From contig NZ_LT896588.1 in the NCBI RefSeq assembly GCF_900186615.1, positions 1,996,353 to 2,060,352 of the forward strand: DNA of 64,000 nt. The letters run 5' to 3'. This document shows, in pieces, positions 44,307-52,507 of this stretch (the stretch's first letter is position 1; each line of letters begins with the position of its first letter). Made by a program: the position numbers and the translations under genes. This stretch comes from Parabacteroides bouchesdurhonensis (GTDB taxonomy: Bacteria > Bacteroidota > Bacteroidia > Bacteroidales > Tannerellaceae). Below the pieces are notes generated by a model. That model was given only the letters and a program-made list of their open reading frames with translations, was not told the DNA's origin and ran no database searches.

Positions 44307-46094
44307 TTAGATTTCTGTTGTTTTATTCTTTAACCATTCTTTTTCTGCCTCGTTTAAATAGGGGCTTAACTTATCGTACACCATTTGGTGGTATTTATTC
44401 AACCAGGCACGTTCGCGGACGGAGAGCATGGGGACAAGTATCGGACGGGTATCGATGGGGCAAAGTGTGAGCGTGTCGAATCTCAGGAACTTGCCGAATT
44501 CTGTTTCACTGTCTTCATGGACACAAATCATATTCTCGATGCGTATTCCGTATTCGTCGGCACGGTATATACCGGGTTCATCGCTTATTACCATACCCGG
44601 TTTCAGTGGAACAGGATTTTCTTCCATCCGGATGCTTTGCGGACCTTCGTGTACGTTCAGGCAATGCCCAATGCCGTGCCCCGTACCATGCAAATAGTTC
44701 AGTCCTGAATCCCACAATGCTTTGCGTGCCAGAATGTCCAGTTGTGAACCTCGTGTTCCGGCGGGGAACTTGGATTTAGCCAGGCTGATTGTACCTTTCA
44801 GAACACGGGTATAATCTTTCTTCATGGCTTCTGTCAGTTCGCCCAGTGCAATTGTTCTTGTGATGTCTGTTGTACCGTCCAGATATTGGGCGCCGGAGTC
44901 AATTAACAAGAGACCTTGAGGTTTCAGCTCCGCATCCGTCTCCGGCGTGGCTTCATAATGTACGATGGCGCCGTGGGCGGCATATCCGCAAATGGTGGCG
45001 AAACTATCCATTATGTACTGTGATTGTTCTGCACGGAGAGAGGTCAGTTTCTCTGCGGCGCTTATTTCGGTAACCTTGTGGCCTGCTTCTATTTCTTTTT
45101 CCAACCACATGAAGAAACGAACTAAAGCTACGCCGTCTTTTTCCATTGCGTTGCGAAAGCCTTTCAGTTCGGTTTCGTTCTTGATGCTCTTCAAATGGTT
45201 GGCGGGGGATATGCCTTCGATGATGGTGCATCCGGAGGGGATAGCGTTAAACAAGGCTACGTTGGTCTTGTTCATATCTACGAATATGCGGCTATTCTCC
45301 GTAATACGGGAAAGGTAAGGTTGTATTTTGCTATAGTCAGCCAATATGACGCCTTCCTTTTTCAGCTGCTCTGCGGCTTCGGCGGTCAGCTTCCGGGGAT
45401 CGATAAATAATACATTCTCTTTGTCGGATACATAGGCATAACTGATTACTACCGGGTTGTATTCTACATCTGTACCACGAATGTTGAATGTCCATGCTAT
45501 CTCATCAAGTGCCGCCAGAATGATACCTTCTGCACCATTTGCATGCAAGCAGTCGCATATTTCGTCCAGTTTCTCATGAACAGATTTACCGCTTAGTTCT
45601 ACCGGCATTTCAAATAAAGGATTGGTTGGAATAGCCGGACGGTTTTTCCATATCTCGTTTATTAGATCTGCCGAAGTATCCAGTTTTATTTCTTTTCTTT
45701 TGAGTTTGTTTTCCAATGTACAGGCATCGGAGGCGCTATAGGTTTGTCCGTCCAGTCCGACAGTTTGTCCGCTATGTAGTTCGTGCGACAGAAAGTCGGG
45801 GATAGAAAGTGTCTCCGGTAAAGCCATTTTATAAAGCTCTATACCTGTGTTTTCAAGTTGTTTGGCAGCTTGCAAGAAATAACGCGAGTCTGTCCATAAT
45901 CCTGCTTTGTCAGCTGTGATCACCACTGTTCCAGCCGAACCGTCGAAACCGGATATCCATTCGCGGGATTTCCAGCGGCTTGCCGGGTATTCGCTTAGGT
46001 GCGGGTCTGAACTGGGGATGATATAGGCATCCATCTTATGTTGCTTCATTGCTTCCCGTAAGGCTGCAATGCGTTCGGGTATATTCGTTTTCAT
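44307..46094 (-). CDS. Xaa-Pro aminopeptidase (M24B, creatinase fold)
   Basis: 595 residues. Two N-terminal creatinase-like domains and a C-terminal pita-bread metallopeptidase with both Asp ligands (LLIDSGAQYLDGTTDITRT), the His in LHGTGHGIGHCLNVHE, and Glu in ISDEPGIY and IRIENM, giving a dinuclear metal site. The start at 46094 is chosen because a -7 element lies at 46134-46127; the in-frame ATG at 46151 would be upstream of it. First gene of the long minus-strand run to 37168. Confidence 0.93.
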   Translation of the reverse strand: MKTNIPERIAALREAMKQHKMDAYIIPSSDPHLSEYPASRWKSREWISGFDGSAGTVVITADKAGLWTDSRYFLQAAKQLENTGIELYKMALPETLSIPDFLSHELHSGQTVGLDGQTYSASDACTLENKLKRKEIKLDTSADLINEIWKNRPAIPTNPLFEMPVELSGKSVHEKLDEICDCLHANGAEGIILAALDEIAWTFNIRGTDVEYNPVVISYAYVSDKENVLFIDPRKLTAEAAEQLKKEGVILADYSKIQPYLSRITENSRIFVDMNKTNVALFNAIPSGCTIIEGISPANHLKSIKNETELKGFRNAMEKDGVALVRFFMWLEKEIEAGHKVTEISAAEKLTSLRAEQSQYIMDSFATICGYAAHGAIVHYEATPETDAELKPQGLLLIDSGAQYLDGTTDITRTIALGELTEAMKKDYTRVLKGTISLAKSKFPAGTRGSQLDILARKALWDSGLNYLHGTGHGIGHCLNVHEGPQSIRMEENPVPLKPGMVISDEPGIYRADEYGIRIENMICVHEDSETEFGKFLRFDTLTLCPIDTRPILVPMLSVRERAWLNKYHQMVYDKLSPYLNEAEKEWLKNKTTEI

Positions 46095-46126
46095 TGTATT
46101 GTGTATTTTGTCAACATTACTATTTG

Positions 46127-46134
46127 CAAAGTTA
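46127..46134 (-). promoter_or_regulatory. -7 element of the aminopeptidase operon
   Basis: TAACTTTG on the minus strand matches TAnnTTTG, about 25-30 bases before the chosen ATG at 46094. Confidence 0.55.
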
Positions 46135-46162
46135 ATCAAAATAATAATCAAAAGAAAACGGA

Positions 46163-46903
46163 TTATTGACTTCCTGAGAGCCTGTTGTTGATTAAACGCT
46201 TCAATATTGCAGGATACGTATTCCCTTCGGATGTCCCGGCTCCTTCCATATAAACGCTGTTCGTAATTGAATCACCAAAGCAGACTATCTTTTTTATTTT
46301 GGAGAAGTCGTAGCATGCGAGCAGATGACAATAAATATAGTATGCCAGTAATTCATTCCCTTTCTTTGTAAAATGAACGCCGTCGGCAGCATTGCTGTTG
46401 GTTATATTCCGGATTATGTCATCGGTGTTGTGCTGTGGGATATTCAGGCATTGTAAAAAATTCAGCAAGTCTACAAAAGGGAGGTTCTTTTCTTTACTGA
46501 TTTGCTTCATTACATCTCTTCCTAACTCAAGTTTCTGGGAAGGTGGAAGATCAAATTTGGTGGAATCGTGCCGTTGGTATAAATAAACGACATCTGCAGT
46601 AGGGGGACTTACCAAAACAACTTGAATTTGATGTTTGAGAAGAGTATCAGCTAATGTTTCTATGTTTCTATGGAATGTTTCTATCGGGACGATCTTTTGT
46701 GTGTTTAATAAATCGTTTGTTCCGACCAGTATAATAACTAAGTCCGGTTGTTCGTCTATTACATCTTTTTGGATGCGGGATAATAATTGAGCAGAAGTAT
46801 TTCCCGGTATTCCGCGATTAATAACTTCCGTGTGATTCTGTCCGAAAAGGCTAGACGGTATAATTTGTAATAATATTAGTAGAATATAGATCGTATGCTT
46901 CAT
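46163..46903 (-). CDS. SGNH/GDSL hydrolase with permuted catalytic blocks
   Basis: 246 residues. Signal peptide to about residue 21. SGNH blocks appear in the order II (NRGIPGNTS, 29-37), III (GTND, 61-64), V (DGVH, Asp174-His177) and then block I (FGDSITNS with Ser212) at the C terminus, followed by EGNTYPAILKRLINNR, the segment that in normal family members comes between block I and block II. All four catalytic blocks are therefore present but cyclically rearranged. Predicted periplasmic esterase or acetyl hydrolase. A 38-bp perfect palindrome lies 15 bases before its ATG. Confidence 0.85.
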   Translation of the reverse strand: MKHTIYILLILLQIIPSSLFGQNHTEVINRGIPGNTSAQLLSRIQKDVIDEQPDLVIILVGTNDLLNTQKIVPIETFHRNIETLADTLLKHQIQVVLVSPPTADVVYLYQRHDSTKFDLPPSQKLELGRDVMKQISKEKNLPFVDLLNFLQCLNIPQHNTDDIIRNITNSNAADGVHFTKKGNELLAYYIYCHLLACYDFSKIKKIVCFGDSITNSVYMEGAGTSEGNTYPAILKRLINNRLSGSQ

Positions 46904-46918
46904 AATGTAGTTTTGTAG

Positions 46919-46987
46919 AATGATCCCGATGATTTTATAAAATCATCGGGATCATTTTGAAAAAAGATCGGGATGATTTGGAAAAAG
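46919..46987. repeat. 38-bp perfect palindrome and 22-bp repeat units
   Basis: 46919-46956 is its own reverse complement over 38 bases, centre 46937/46938, with arms AATGATCCCGATGATTTTA. Read as units, GATCCCGATGATT, CATCGGGATCATT and GATCGGGATGATT start at 46922, 46944 and 46966, exactly 22 bp apart. It sits directly upstream of the SGNH gene and next to a terminator of the upstream FAD gene. Confidence 0.85.
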
Positions 46988-47023
46988 CTGCCATCCTTGT
47001 GTGAGTTGGAACGGCAGCTTTTT
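46982..47023 (-). terminator. Terminator of the FAD oxidoreductase gene
   Basis: AAAAAGCTGCC pairs with GGCAGCTTTTT around 20 bases; on the minus strand the T run follows the stem. It lies 27 bases after the stop at 47050. Confidence 0.75.
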
Positions 47024-47049
47024 GTTATATCAGAAAAAGAAACGTTTGC

Positions 47050-48765
47050 TTAGGGCCAATGGGTCTCCAAGCCTTGTGAACGTATCCATTTTTGAAAATC
47101 TTCCAATAAATCTTTACGTTCTCTGACTGCGCGTGGCGGTATTTTCTTTTCTTTTGAATATGCGATAAGCATACCAACAGCTTCCCCTATACTCCATTCC
47201 ACAGGATGTTCCCTGTAACAGCCGTTTGTTATATGTGTTGTGCCGATATTTTTATTTGCAGGCAACAGGTTGTTCATCCGCTGAGGTAACAATGCTCCTA
47301 AAGGGATTTGATATGGCAAAGATGCGAAATCAATATAATTATCACCTTCATTACTAGGATGTAAATCTATATGATAGTAGCCGATACCAATACTATCATA
47401 GAAATCTGCAGCTTTTTTTCCTGCTTCTTCCCCGGCTACCAACTTTCGGTTCTCTGCACCCACGTGCTCTTCAAGGATTGTAAATTCTGATTTAATACGC
47501 CTGGCTTCCCGAATATACGGATATTTAGCCATTCCGTCTTCTGTTCCCATAACACTGCCTCTTAATCGCAGCCCAGCCCATCCTGTTCCTCCATCCGGAC
47601 GTGGAGCTTCCGTTTGAAGCCAATAGAAGAAGCTCTTGTTCATTTCTTTTGCTGCATTTACATGCTTGTCAAATTCTTCTTCCGAAACGTCTATTAAATT
47701 CCCCATCATATAGTCCTGCTGTGGCCAGTTTACAAGAGTTATATCGCCATTGTATGTGCCGGACATAAAGTTATGACGATTGATGATTTTTCTATAGTTC
47801 CATAAATTAAGTGCATTTTCTGTTCTATTTCCCTCTGGATGAAAACCCAATGTTTTAGGTACTAATGTTCTAGGGTCGGAATAAGATAAACTTAATAATT
47901 TCCCGGACCAGGCAGGTGTTAGTTTTGGTACGAATGAACTCCAATAATCATAATTTTTGGGACGGTCTATCACTAAGTTTGCTCCCGGAATGTAGTCCAT
48001 GGCAAAACATACGGTAAAGGCTTGATTGTTTCCCGGTCTTGCTTTGTCCGGGGCATGGAGTTCATTTGTCTGGGATTTTGATTCAGTTCCTGTAACGTAT
48101 TCGGTACCTGTTAGTGGCAGTAAATCTCCACATTCGGTCGCATCAACAAAATAAGGAGCTTTCAATGTCAATGAACGATCTTGCTTTTTGTTATATACTT
48201 GGACTGCTTTTACGTCATCTCCGGTTACATCTGCTTTTTTTACTTTATATTCAAGGAGAATGAGAAGCTGGCCGTTGCTGATATATGGAGCTAACATTTC
48301 AGTTAAAACTACAACCGTAACATATGGCTCATGGCAAATTCGGGATACAGAACCGTCTCCCGGATTCAGAAATTCTCTGGTTTTGGCTTCGTCTGTTAAC
48401 GGATAATTCTGTTTATAATAATTTCGTATTCTATTCCTATAGCTACGATAAGAAGACGGAGCGCCATGGGTTTCTATCCAAGGGTGTTCATCGGGGGGGA
48501 CGCCTTGCTGGGACGCTTGTCCACCTATCCAATCTGTTTCTTCAGTCATAATTACATTAAGTCCGTTTCTGCATGCGGCAAGAGCGGTAGCACACCCTCC
48601 CATGCCACCTCCTAAAATAATAATGTCTGCATCTAATTCATTACAACTGGTTTTACCAGATTGGGGGAGGCGGTCTTTTTTCGTACTAGCGGAAGCTGAG
48701 TAGGGAAAAAGCAGTTTACTACCTCCGGCAACGGCTGCATAAGCCAGGAAATTGCGTCTTTTCAT
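47050..48765 (-). CDS. FAD-dependent oxidoreductase (FAD_oxidored family), probably exported
   Basis: 571 residues. The start MKRRNFLAYAAVAGGSKLLF has a twin-arginine-like signal (KRRNFL), consistent with export of a folded flavoprotein. FAD-binding Rossmann motif DIIILGGGMGGCATALAA lies at about 46-63 with the acidic end of strand 2 in VIMTEETDWIGGQ. Later ATECGDLLP and GCYREHPVEWSIGEAVG fit the same family. Substrate unknown; homologs sit in glycan-degrading loci, but here there is no such neighbour. A -7 element TATATTTG lies at 48827-48820 on the minus strand. Confidence 0.87.
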   Translation of the reverse strand: MKRRNFLAYAAVAGGSKLLFPYSASASTKKDRLPQSGKTSCNELDADIIILGGGMGGCATALAACRNGLNVIMTEETDWIGGQASQQGVPPDEHPWIETHGAPSSYRSYRNRIRNYYKQNYPLTDEAKTREFLNPGDGSVSRICHEPYVTVVVLTEMLAPYISNGQLLILLEYKVKKADVTGDDVKAVQVYNKKQDRSLTLKAPYFVDATECGDLLPLTGTEYVTGTESKSQTNELHAPDKARPGNNQAFTVCFAMDYIPGANLVIDRPKNYDYWSSFVPKLTPAWSGKLLSLSYSDPRTLVPKTLGFHPEGNRTENALNLWNYRKIINRHNFMSGTYNGDITLVNWPQQDYMMGNLIDVSEEEFDKHVNAAKEMNKSFFYWLQTEAPRPDGGTGWAGLRLRGSVMGTEDGMAKYPYIREARRIKSEFTILEEHVGAENRKLVAGEEAGKKAADFYDSIGIGYYHIDLHPSNEGDNYIDFASLPYQIPLGALLPQRMNNLLPANKNIGTTHITNGCYREHPVEWSIGEAVGMLIAYSKEKKIPPRAVRERKDLLEDFQKWIRSQGLETHWP

Positions 48766-48819
48766 GTTTGATAATTTAAGAAAAATGAATATTCGTGGTT
48801 TATATAATATAGAATTTTA

Positions 48820-48827
48820 CAAATATA
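48820..48827 (-). promoter_or_regulatory. -7 element of the FAD oxidoreductase gene
   Basis: TATATTTG on the minus strand matches TAnnTTTG; leader of about 50 bases to the ATG at 48765. No upstream TTG at proper spacing. Confidence 0.5.
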
Positions 48828-48945
48828 GTATTTTTTTTGAAAAGTATTTCGTTTTGACTGTAAATTTATACTAGGGGTGTTTTTATTATATGGTTGATGG
48901 TTTAAAACTATATTCAAAAGGAATAGAAATACATCCGAATGTTAC

Positions 48946-48953
48946 TATATTTG
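48946..48953 (+). promoter_or_regulatory. -7 element of the unknown lipoprotein gene
   Basis: TATATTTG matches the consensus. It supports the ATG at 48989 rather than one at 48890, which lies upstream of the promoter. Confidence 0.5.
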
Positions 48954-48988
48954 CATGTATAATAAAGTGTGAATTAAAAAATAATGTT

Positions 48989-49822
48989 ATGAAGCATGTA
49001 TTCTGTTCTTTAATTATTGCAATGCTTTTGTTTGGTTTGAGCAGTTGTTCTTCTTATTATTATTCAATATTGAGTTCAAATGACAGTATTGGAACAAGAA
49101 ATAATCTGGGTGATTTCGTACAAGAAACAGATACTGTAAGTATTTCTTATTCTTTTAATGGAGAAGATGCTCCGATATCCATTACTATATATAATAAATT
49201 GAACGAGCCTTTATTTATAGATTGGACACGTTCTGCATTAATCGTGGATGATGTTGCAAATGTTTATTACGATGGTCCTATGTCTGTTGAAGGAATGACC
49301 GAATCTGTTTTTTTGGATAATACTTCGTGGGGGTCTTTTTCTGGTGCAATTTCATTGCCTAAAGGAGTGAGTTTTATTCCTCCTGGATCGAGAATTGAAG
49401 AGTCTCCTTTGAAATTGGCTAATTTCCCATATGATAAGATATCGAATGAAGAATATTTAAAAGAAGATGTGCCGGTTCGTAATGGAACTGTATCGGTACG
49501 GACAAAAGAATTTACGGAGGAAAATTCTCCATTGTATTTTAGAAGCTATCTTACTTTGTATACTGGAGACCATAACGGAAAACAGACAAAGTCTATGTTT
49601 TTTGAACGTAGTTTTTATGTGTCTAAGTTGATAAAAGCAGGAAATTTACCTCCAGTAGATTTTAGTGAACAACAACAGCAGGCAGGTGATTTTTTTTATA
49701 TTCATAACGTGAAAGGAACTAAAGCCGGCCTTATTATAGGTAGTGTCGCTGTTGCGGTAGGCTGCGTTAGTATCGGAATTGCATTAGGAACAGAAGGTGA
49801 AGACCTGGATATTGGTTTTTAA
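48989..49822 (+). CDS. Lipoprotein of unknown function
   Basis: 277 residues. Lipoprotein signal with lipobox FGLSSCS and a Ser/Tyr-rich mature start. The middle has beta-rich segments (SISYSFNGEDAPISITIYNKLNEPLFIDW...) like a small Ig-type fold. Near the C terminus, TKAGLIIGSVAVAVGCVSIGIALG is a glycine-rich hydrophobic helix that could insert in a membrane, so the protein may be anchored at both ends. Family not recognised. It is followed after five bases by mtnA and likely shares its transcript, without an obvious functional link. Confidence 0.75.
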   Translation: MKHVFCSLIIAMLLFGLSSCSSYYYSILSSNDSIGTRNNLGDFVQETDTVSISYSFNGEDAPISITIYNKLNEPLFIDWTRSALIVDDVANVYYDGPMSVEGMTESVFLDNTSWGSFSGAISLPKGVSFIPPGSRIEESPLKLANFPYDKISNEEYLKEDVPVRNGTVSVRTKEFTEENSPLYFRSYLTLYTGDHNGKQTKSMFFERSFYVSKLIKAGNLPPVDFSEQQQQAGDFFYIHNVKGTKAGLIIGSVAVAVGCVSIGIALGTEGEDLDIGF

Positions 49823-49827
49823 TAGGT

Positions 49828-50850
49828 ATGATAAAGGAGCTTTTTTCTTTAAAAACTGTTTGTCTGAATGAGGCAGAAGATGCTGTGGTAATTCTGGATC
49901 AAACATTGTTGCCTGAAAAGGAAGAATATGTTCTGTTGACGGCAGAACAGGAAATCTGGGATGCTATTTATAAATTAAAAGTAAGAGGAGCTCCTGCGAT
50001 TGGAATTGCTGCGGCTTATGGTCTTTATATTTGTAGCCGGAGGATTGTGGCGAATTCTTTTGATCCTTTTTATTTGGAATTTTGTAGGATAAAGACGTAT
50101 CTTTCGGGGGCACGGCCTACTGCAGTGAATTTGATGGCGGCCTTAAATAGAATGGATAAAAAGGTTTTGCTGAATAAAGAAAAGAGTATTGATGAAATTA
50201 AACTGATATTATTACAAGAAGCATATGCTATTCGGGATGAAGACGCTAGGGCTTGTCGACAAATAGGTGAGAATTGTCTGTCTTTTTTTAAACCCGGGAT
50301 GGGGATATTAACACACTGTAATGCCGGACATTTGGCTGTTTCTGAATATGGGACGGCGTTGGCTCCGATCTATTTGGGGCAGGAGCGAGGTTATAATTTT
50401 AAGGTATTTGCGGATGAAACACGTCCGCTGTTACAAGGTGCTCGTTTAACGGCTTATGAATTACAACGTGCGGGTGTTGATGTTACTCTTATTTGTGATA
50501 ATATGGTTGCTTCGGTAATGCAAAAAGGTTGGATACAAGCTGTGGTTGTGGGATGTGATCGTATTGCTGCGAATGGAGATGTCGCTAATAAAATAGGAAC
50601 GTTGGGTGTTGCTGTTTTAGCTCATTATTATGGTATTCCATTTTATGTATTGGGCCCTACATCTACAATAGATAAACACTGTCCCGATGGTAATTCGATT
50701 GTTATAGAAGAGCGAGACCCGGAGGAGGTTACAACAATGTGGTATGGTAGACGGATGGCGCCTGAAAATATAAAAGTTTATAATCCTGCGTTTGATATTA
50801 CCCCTCGTAAATTGATAACAGCTACAATAACCGAAAAAGGAATTTATTAG
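49828..50850 (+). CDS. mtnA: S-methyl-5-thioribose-1-phosphate isomerase
   Basis: 340 residues. Family signature KVRGAPAIGIAAAYG near the N terminus, the catalytic Cys in THCNAGHLA, and the catalytic Asp in VVGCDRIAANGDVANKIGT; the C terminus NPAFDITP also matches. Isomerises methylthioribose 1-phosphate in the methionine salvage route. No other salvage gene is nearby; related isomerases acting on other sugar phosphates cannot be excluded. Confidence 0.92.
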   Translation: MIKELFSLKTVCLNEAEDAVVILDQTLLPEKEEYVLLTAEQEIWDAIYKLKVRGAPAIGIAAAYGLYICSRRIVANSFDPFYLEFCRIKTYLSGARPTAVNLMAALNRMDKKVLLNKEKSIDEIKLILLQEAYAIRDEDARACRQIGENCLSFFKPGMGILTHCNAGHLAVSEYGTALAPIYLGQERGYNFKVFADETRPLLQGARLTAYELQRAGVDVTLICDNMVASVMQKGWIQAVVVGCDRIAANGDVANKIGTLGVAVLAHYYGIPFYVLGPTSTIDKHCPDGNSIVIEERDPEEVTTMWYGRRMAPENIKVYNPAFDITPRKLITATITEKGIY

Positions 50851-50870
50851 AAAAATATTTCAACGAAAGT

Positions 50871-50901
50871 TTTGATAATAACGAAACTATCAGTAATTTT
50901 G
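50871..50901 (+). promoter_or_regulatory. Promoter of rpsU
   Basis: TTTG (50871-50874), 19 bases, TAATTTTG (50894-50901): a near-ideal Bacteroidetes promoter. Leader about 45 bases. Confidence 0.75.
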
Positions 50902-50948
50902 CTGCCCGATTTGTGGATAGACTAATAAACAATATAATACATTAAATT

Positions 50949-51140
50949 ATGATCGTAGTTCCATTGAAAGAAGGCGAAAACATTGAAAAAGCGCTGAAGA
51001 AGTTTAAAAGAAAATTTGAGAAAACAGGTGTGGTGAAAGAGTTAAGAAGCCGTCAGGCTTTTGAAAAGCCTTCTGTTTCTAAGAGAAAGCAAACTATGCG
51101 TGCAATTTATGTTCAGCATTTGCAACAAGTAGAAGAATAA
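50949..51140 (+). CDS. rpsU: Ribosomal protein bS21
   Basis: 63 residues, lysine/arginine-rich, with the S21 start MIVVPLKEGENIEKALKKFKRKFEKTGVVKELR. In Bacteroidetes ribosomes bS21 helps hide the anti-Shine-Dalgarno tail of 16S rRNA (established). Its own start here has no Shine-Dalgarno sequence in the 20 bases upstream. Confidence 0.97.
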   Translation: MIVVPLKEGENIEKALKKFKRKFEKTGVVKELRSRQAFEKPSVSKRKQTMRAIYVQHLQQVEE

Positions 51141-51208
51141 ATATATCTAACAGGGCTTGTTTTATTGAATTCTTATTCCTATTTTCGTTGCATAAAAGTT
51201 GATGCAAC

Positions 51209-52120
51209 GTGGACATTCTGATTGATGACTTTTTAAATTATCTTCGCTATGAAAGGAATTATTCCGATTATACAGTGAAGGCGTATTCAAAAGATTTAAA
51301 CCAATTTGAAGAATATGTAAAGTCGTGTCAAGAAGGGGTGTTTGTTCCTGATATTATTGATGCGGATATAGTGAGAGATTGGATCGTCTGTTTATTGGAC
51401 GAAAAAATATCCCCAGTGTCGGTAAATCGGAAATTAAGTTCTTTGAAATCTTTTTTTAAGTTTCTCATGAAACAGAAAATTGTCTCTGTGAATCCGCTCC
51501 GGTTGATTGTTGGACCAAAGACAAAAAAGCCATTGCCTTATTTTGTAAAAGAAGGGGATATGGAAGCTTTGTTGGATGGAGATGGGTTTGATGAGGATTT
51601 TGAAGGTGTAAGGGATCATTTGGTGATTGAAATGCTTTACGATACCGGATTGCGTCGTTCGGAATTGATCGGGATAAAAGATGCTGATGTGGATTTTGAT
51701 GCGTCGTTGTTGAAAGTGACGGGAAAGCGTAATAAACAGCGTTTGATTCCTTTTGCGGAAGGTTTAAAAGACTTGATGCTTGCATACACGGAAGTTCGAA
51801 ATCGTGAAGTTGGCGCGCAAAGCGAGTGGTTCTTTGTAAGAAAGAATGGACAACAGTTATCTGCCGGTATGGTTTATAATATTGTAAAAAAGAAACTGTC
51901 GGATATTCCAACATTGGCAAAACGTAGTCCGCACGTATTGAGACATTCATTTGCAACAAGTATGTTGAACAATGGGGCAGAGTTAAATGCTGTGAAAGAA
52001 TTGCTCGGACATAGCAGCTTGGCTTCAACCAGTGTTTATACACATACGACTTTTGAGGAATTAAAAAAAGTGTATCATGCTCATCCCAGAGCTAAAAAAG
52101 GAGGTAATTATGGAAATTAG
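51209..52120 (+). CDS. xerC: Tyrosine recombinase (XerC/XerD family)
   Basis: 303 residues. N-terminal SAM-like core-binding domain (FLNYLRYERNYSDYTVKAYSKDL) and catalytic domain with Arg in DTGLRRSEL, HVLRHSFATSML and the terminal LGHSSLASTSVYTHTT holding His and the nucleophilic Tyr. Likely acts in chromosome dimer resolution. The frame has no ATG upstream before a stop, so GTG at 51209 is the start. No adjacent att-like site or cargo suggests a mobile element. Whether it is the XerC or XerD paralogue cannot be told. Confidence 0.9.
   Translation: MDILIDDFLNYLRYERNYSDYTVKAYSKDLNQFEEYVKSCQEGVFVPDIIDADIVRDWIVCLLDEKISPVSVNRKLSSLKSFFKFLMKQKIVSVNPLRLIVGPKTKKPLPYFVKEGDMEALLDGDGFDEDFEGVRDHLVIEMLYDTGLRRSELIGIKDADVDFDASLLKVTGKRNKQRLIPFAEGLKDLMLAYTEVRNREVGAQSEWFFVRKNGQQLSAGMVYNIVKKKLSDIPTLAKRSPHVLRHSFATSMLNNGAELNAVKELLGHSSLASTSVYTHTTFEELKKVYHAHPRAKKGGNYGN
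52098..52104 (+). promoter_or_regulatory. Strong Shine-Dalgarno sequence before hpf
   Basis: AAGGAGG ends five bases before the hpf ATG. It is unusual in this window, where most starts lack one, and lies within the end of the xer gene. Confidence 0.6.
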
Positions 52121-52409
52121 AATTCGAGCTATCCATTTTGATGCTACCAGTCAGTTGGAAACATTTATTCAAAAAAAGGTTTCTAAATTAGACCAGTATT
52201 TTGACGGTATTCTATCAGCAGAAGTTACTTTGAAAGTAGTTAAACCGGAAACTGCCCAGAATAAGCAGGCGGGAATTCTGTTAAATATTAAGAATGGCGA
52301 TTGTTTCGCAGAGAAGGTTGCCGATTCTTTTGAGGCTGCTATAGATGACTGTGTTGAGGCTTTAGAAAAGCAGTTGGTTAAATTCAAAGAAAAAATAAGA
52401 GCCAAATAA
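52110..52409 (+). CDS. hpf: Ribosome hibernation-promoting factor (short form)
   Basis: 99 residues. Start MEIRIRAIHFDATSQLETFIQKKVSKLDQYFDGI fits the HPF/RaiA family; there is no C-terminal long-HPF domain. Binds the 30S subunit in stationary phase and helps silence ribosomes. The ATG overlaps the end of the recombinase gene by 11 bases and has a strong ribosome-binding site. Confidence 0.93.
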   Translation: MEIRIRAIHFDATSQLETFIQKKVSKLDQYFDGILSAEVTLKVVKPETAQNKQAGILLNIKNGDCFAEKVADSFEAAIDDCVEALEKQLVKFKEKIRAK

Positions 52410-52427
52410 AAAAAAACGGTAGATAAA

Positions 52428-52458
52428 TTTGGTATATAAGAAATAATATCTAAATTTG
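52428..52458 (+). promoter_or_regulatory. Promoter of the tRNA-tuf-rpo cluster
   Basis: TTTG (52428-52431), 19 bases, TAAATTTG (52451-52458). First promoter upstream of the tRNA-Thr gene and the downstream translation/transcription genes. Confidence 0.75.
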
Positions 52459-52460
52459 CA

Positions 52461-52487
52461 GCCGTTTCGCCATGATGACGAAACGGC
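52461..52487 (+). terminator. Leader hairpin at the start of the tRNA transcript
   Basis: GCCGTTTCG pairs perfectly with CGAAACGGC around nine bases, followed by TTCTTTT. It starts at about the first transcribed base. It may be the terminator of hpf, an attenuator, or a 5' protective hairpin. Confidence 0.5.
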
Positions 52488-52507
52488 TTCTTTTAGAAGT
52501 TTATAAT

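Noticed and set aside
51209-52120. Integrase marking a mobile element
   Set aside because: The recombinase sits between rpsU and hpf with a Xer-like size and no cargo, att repeats or composition change.
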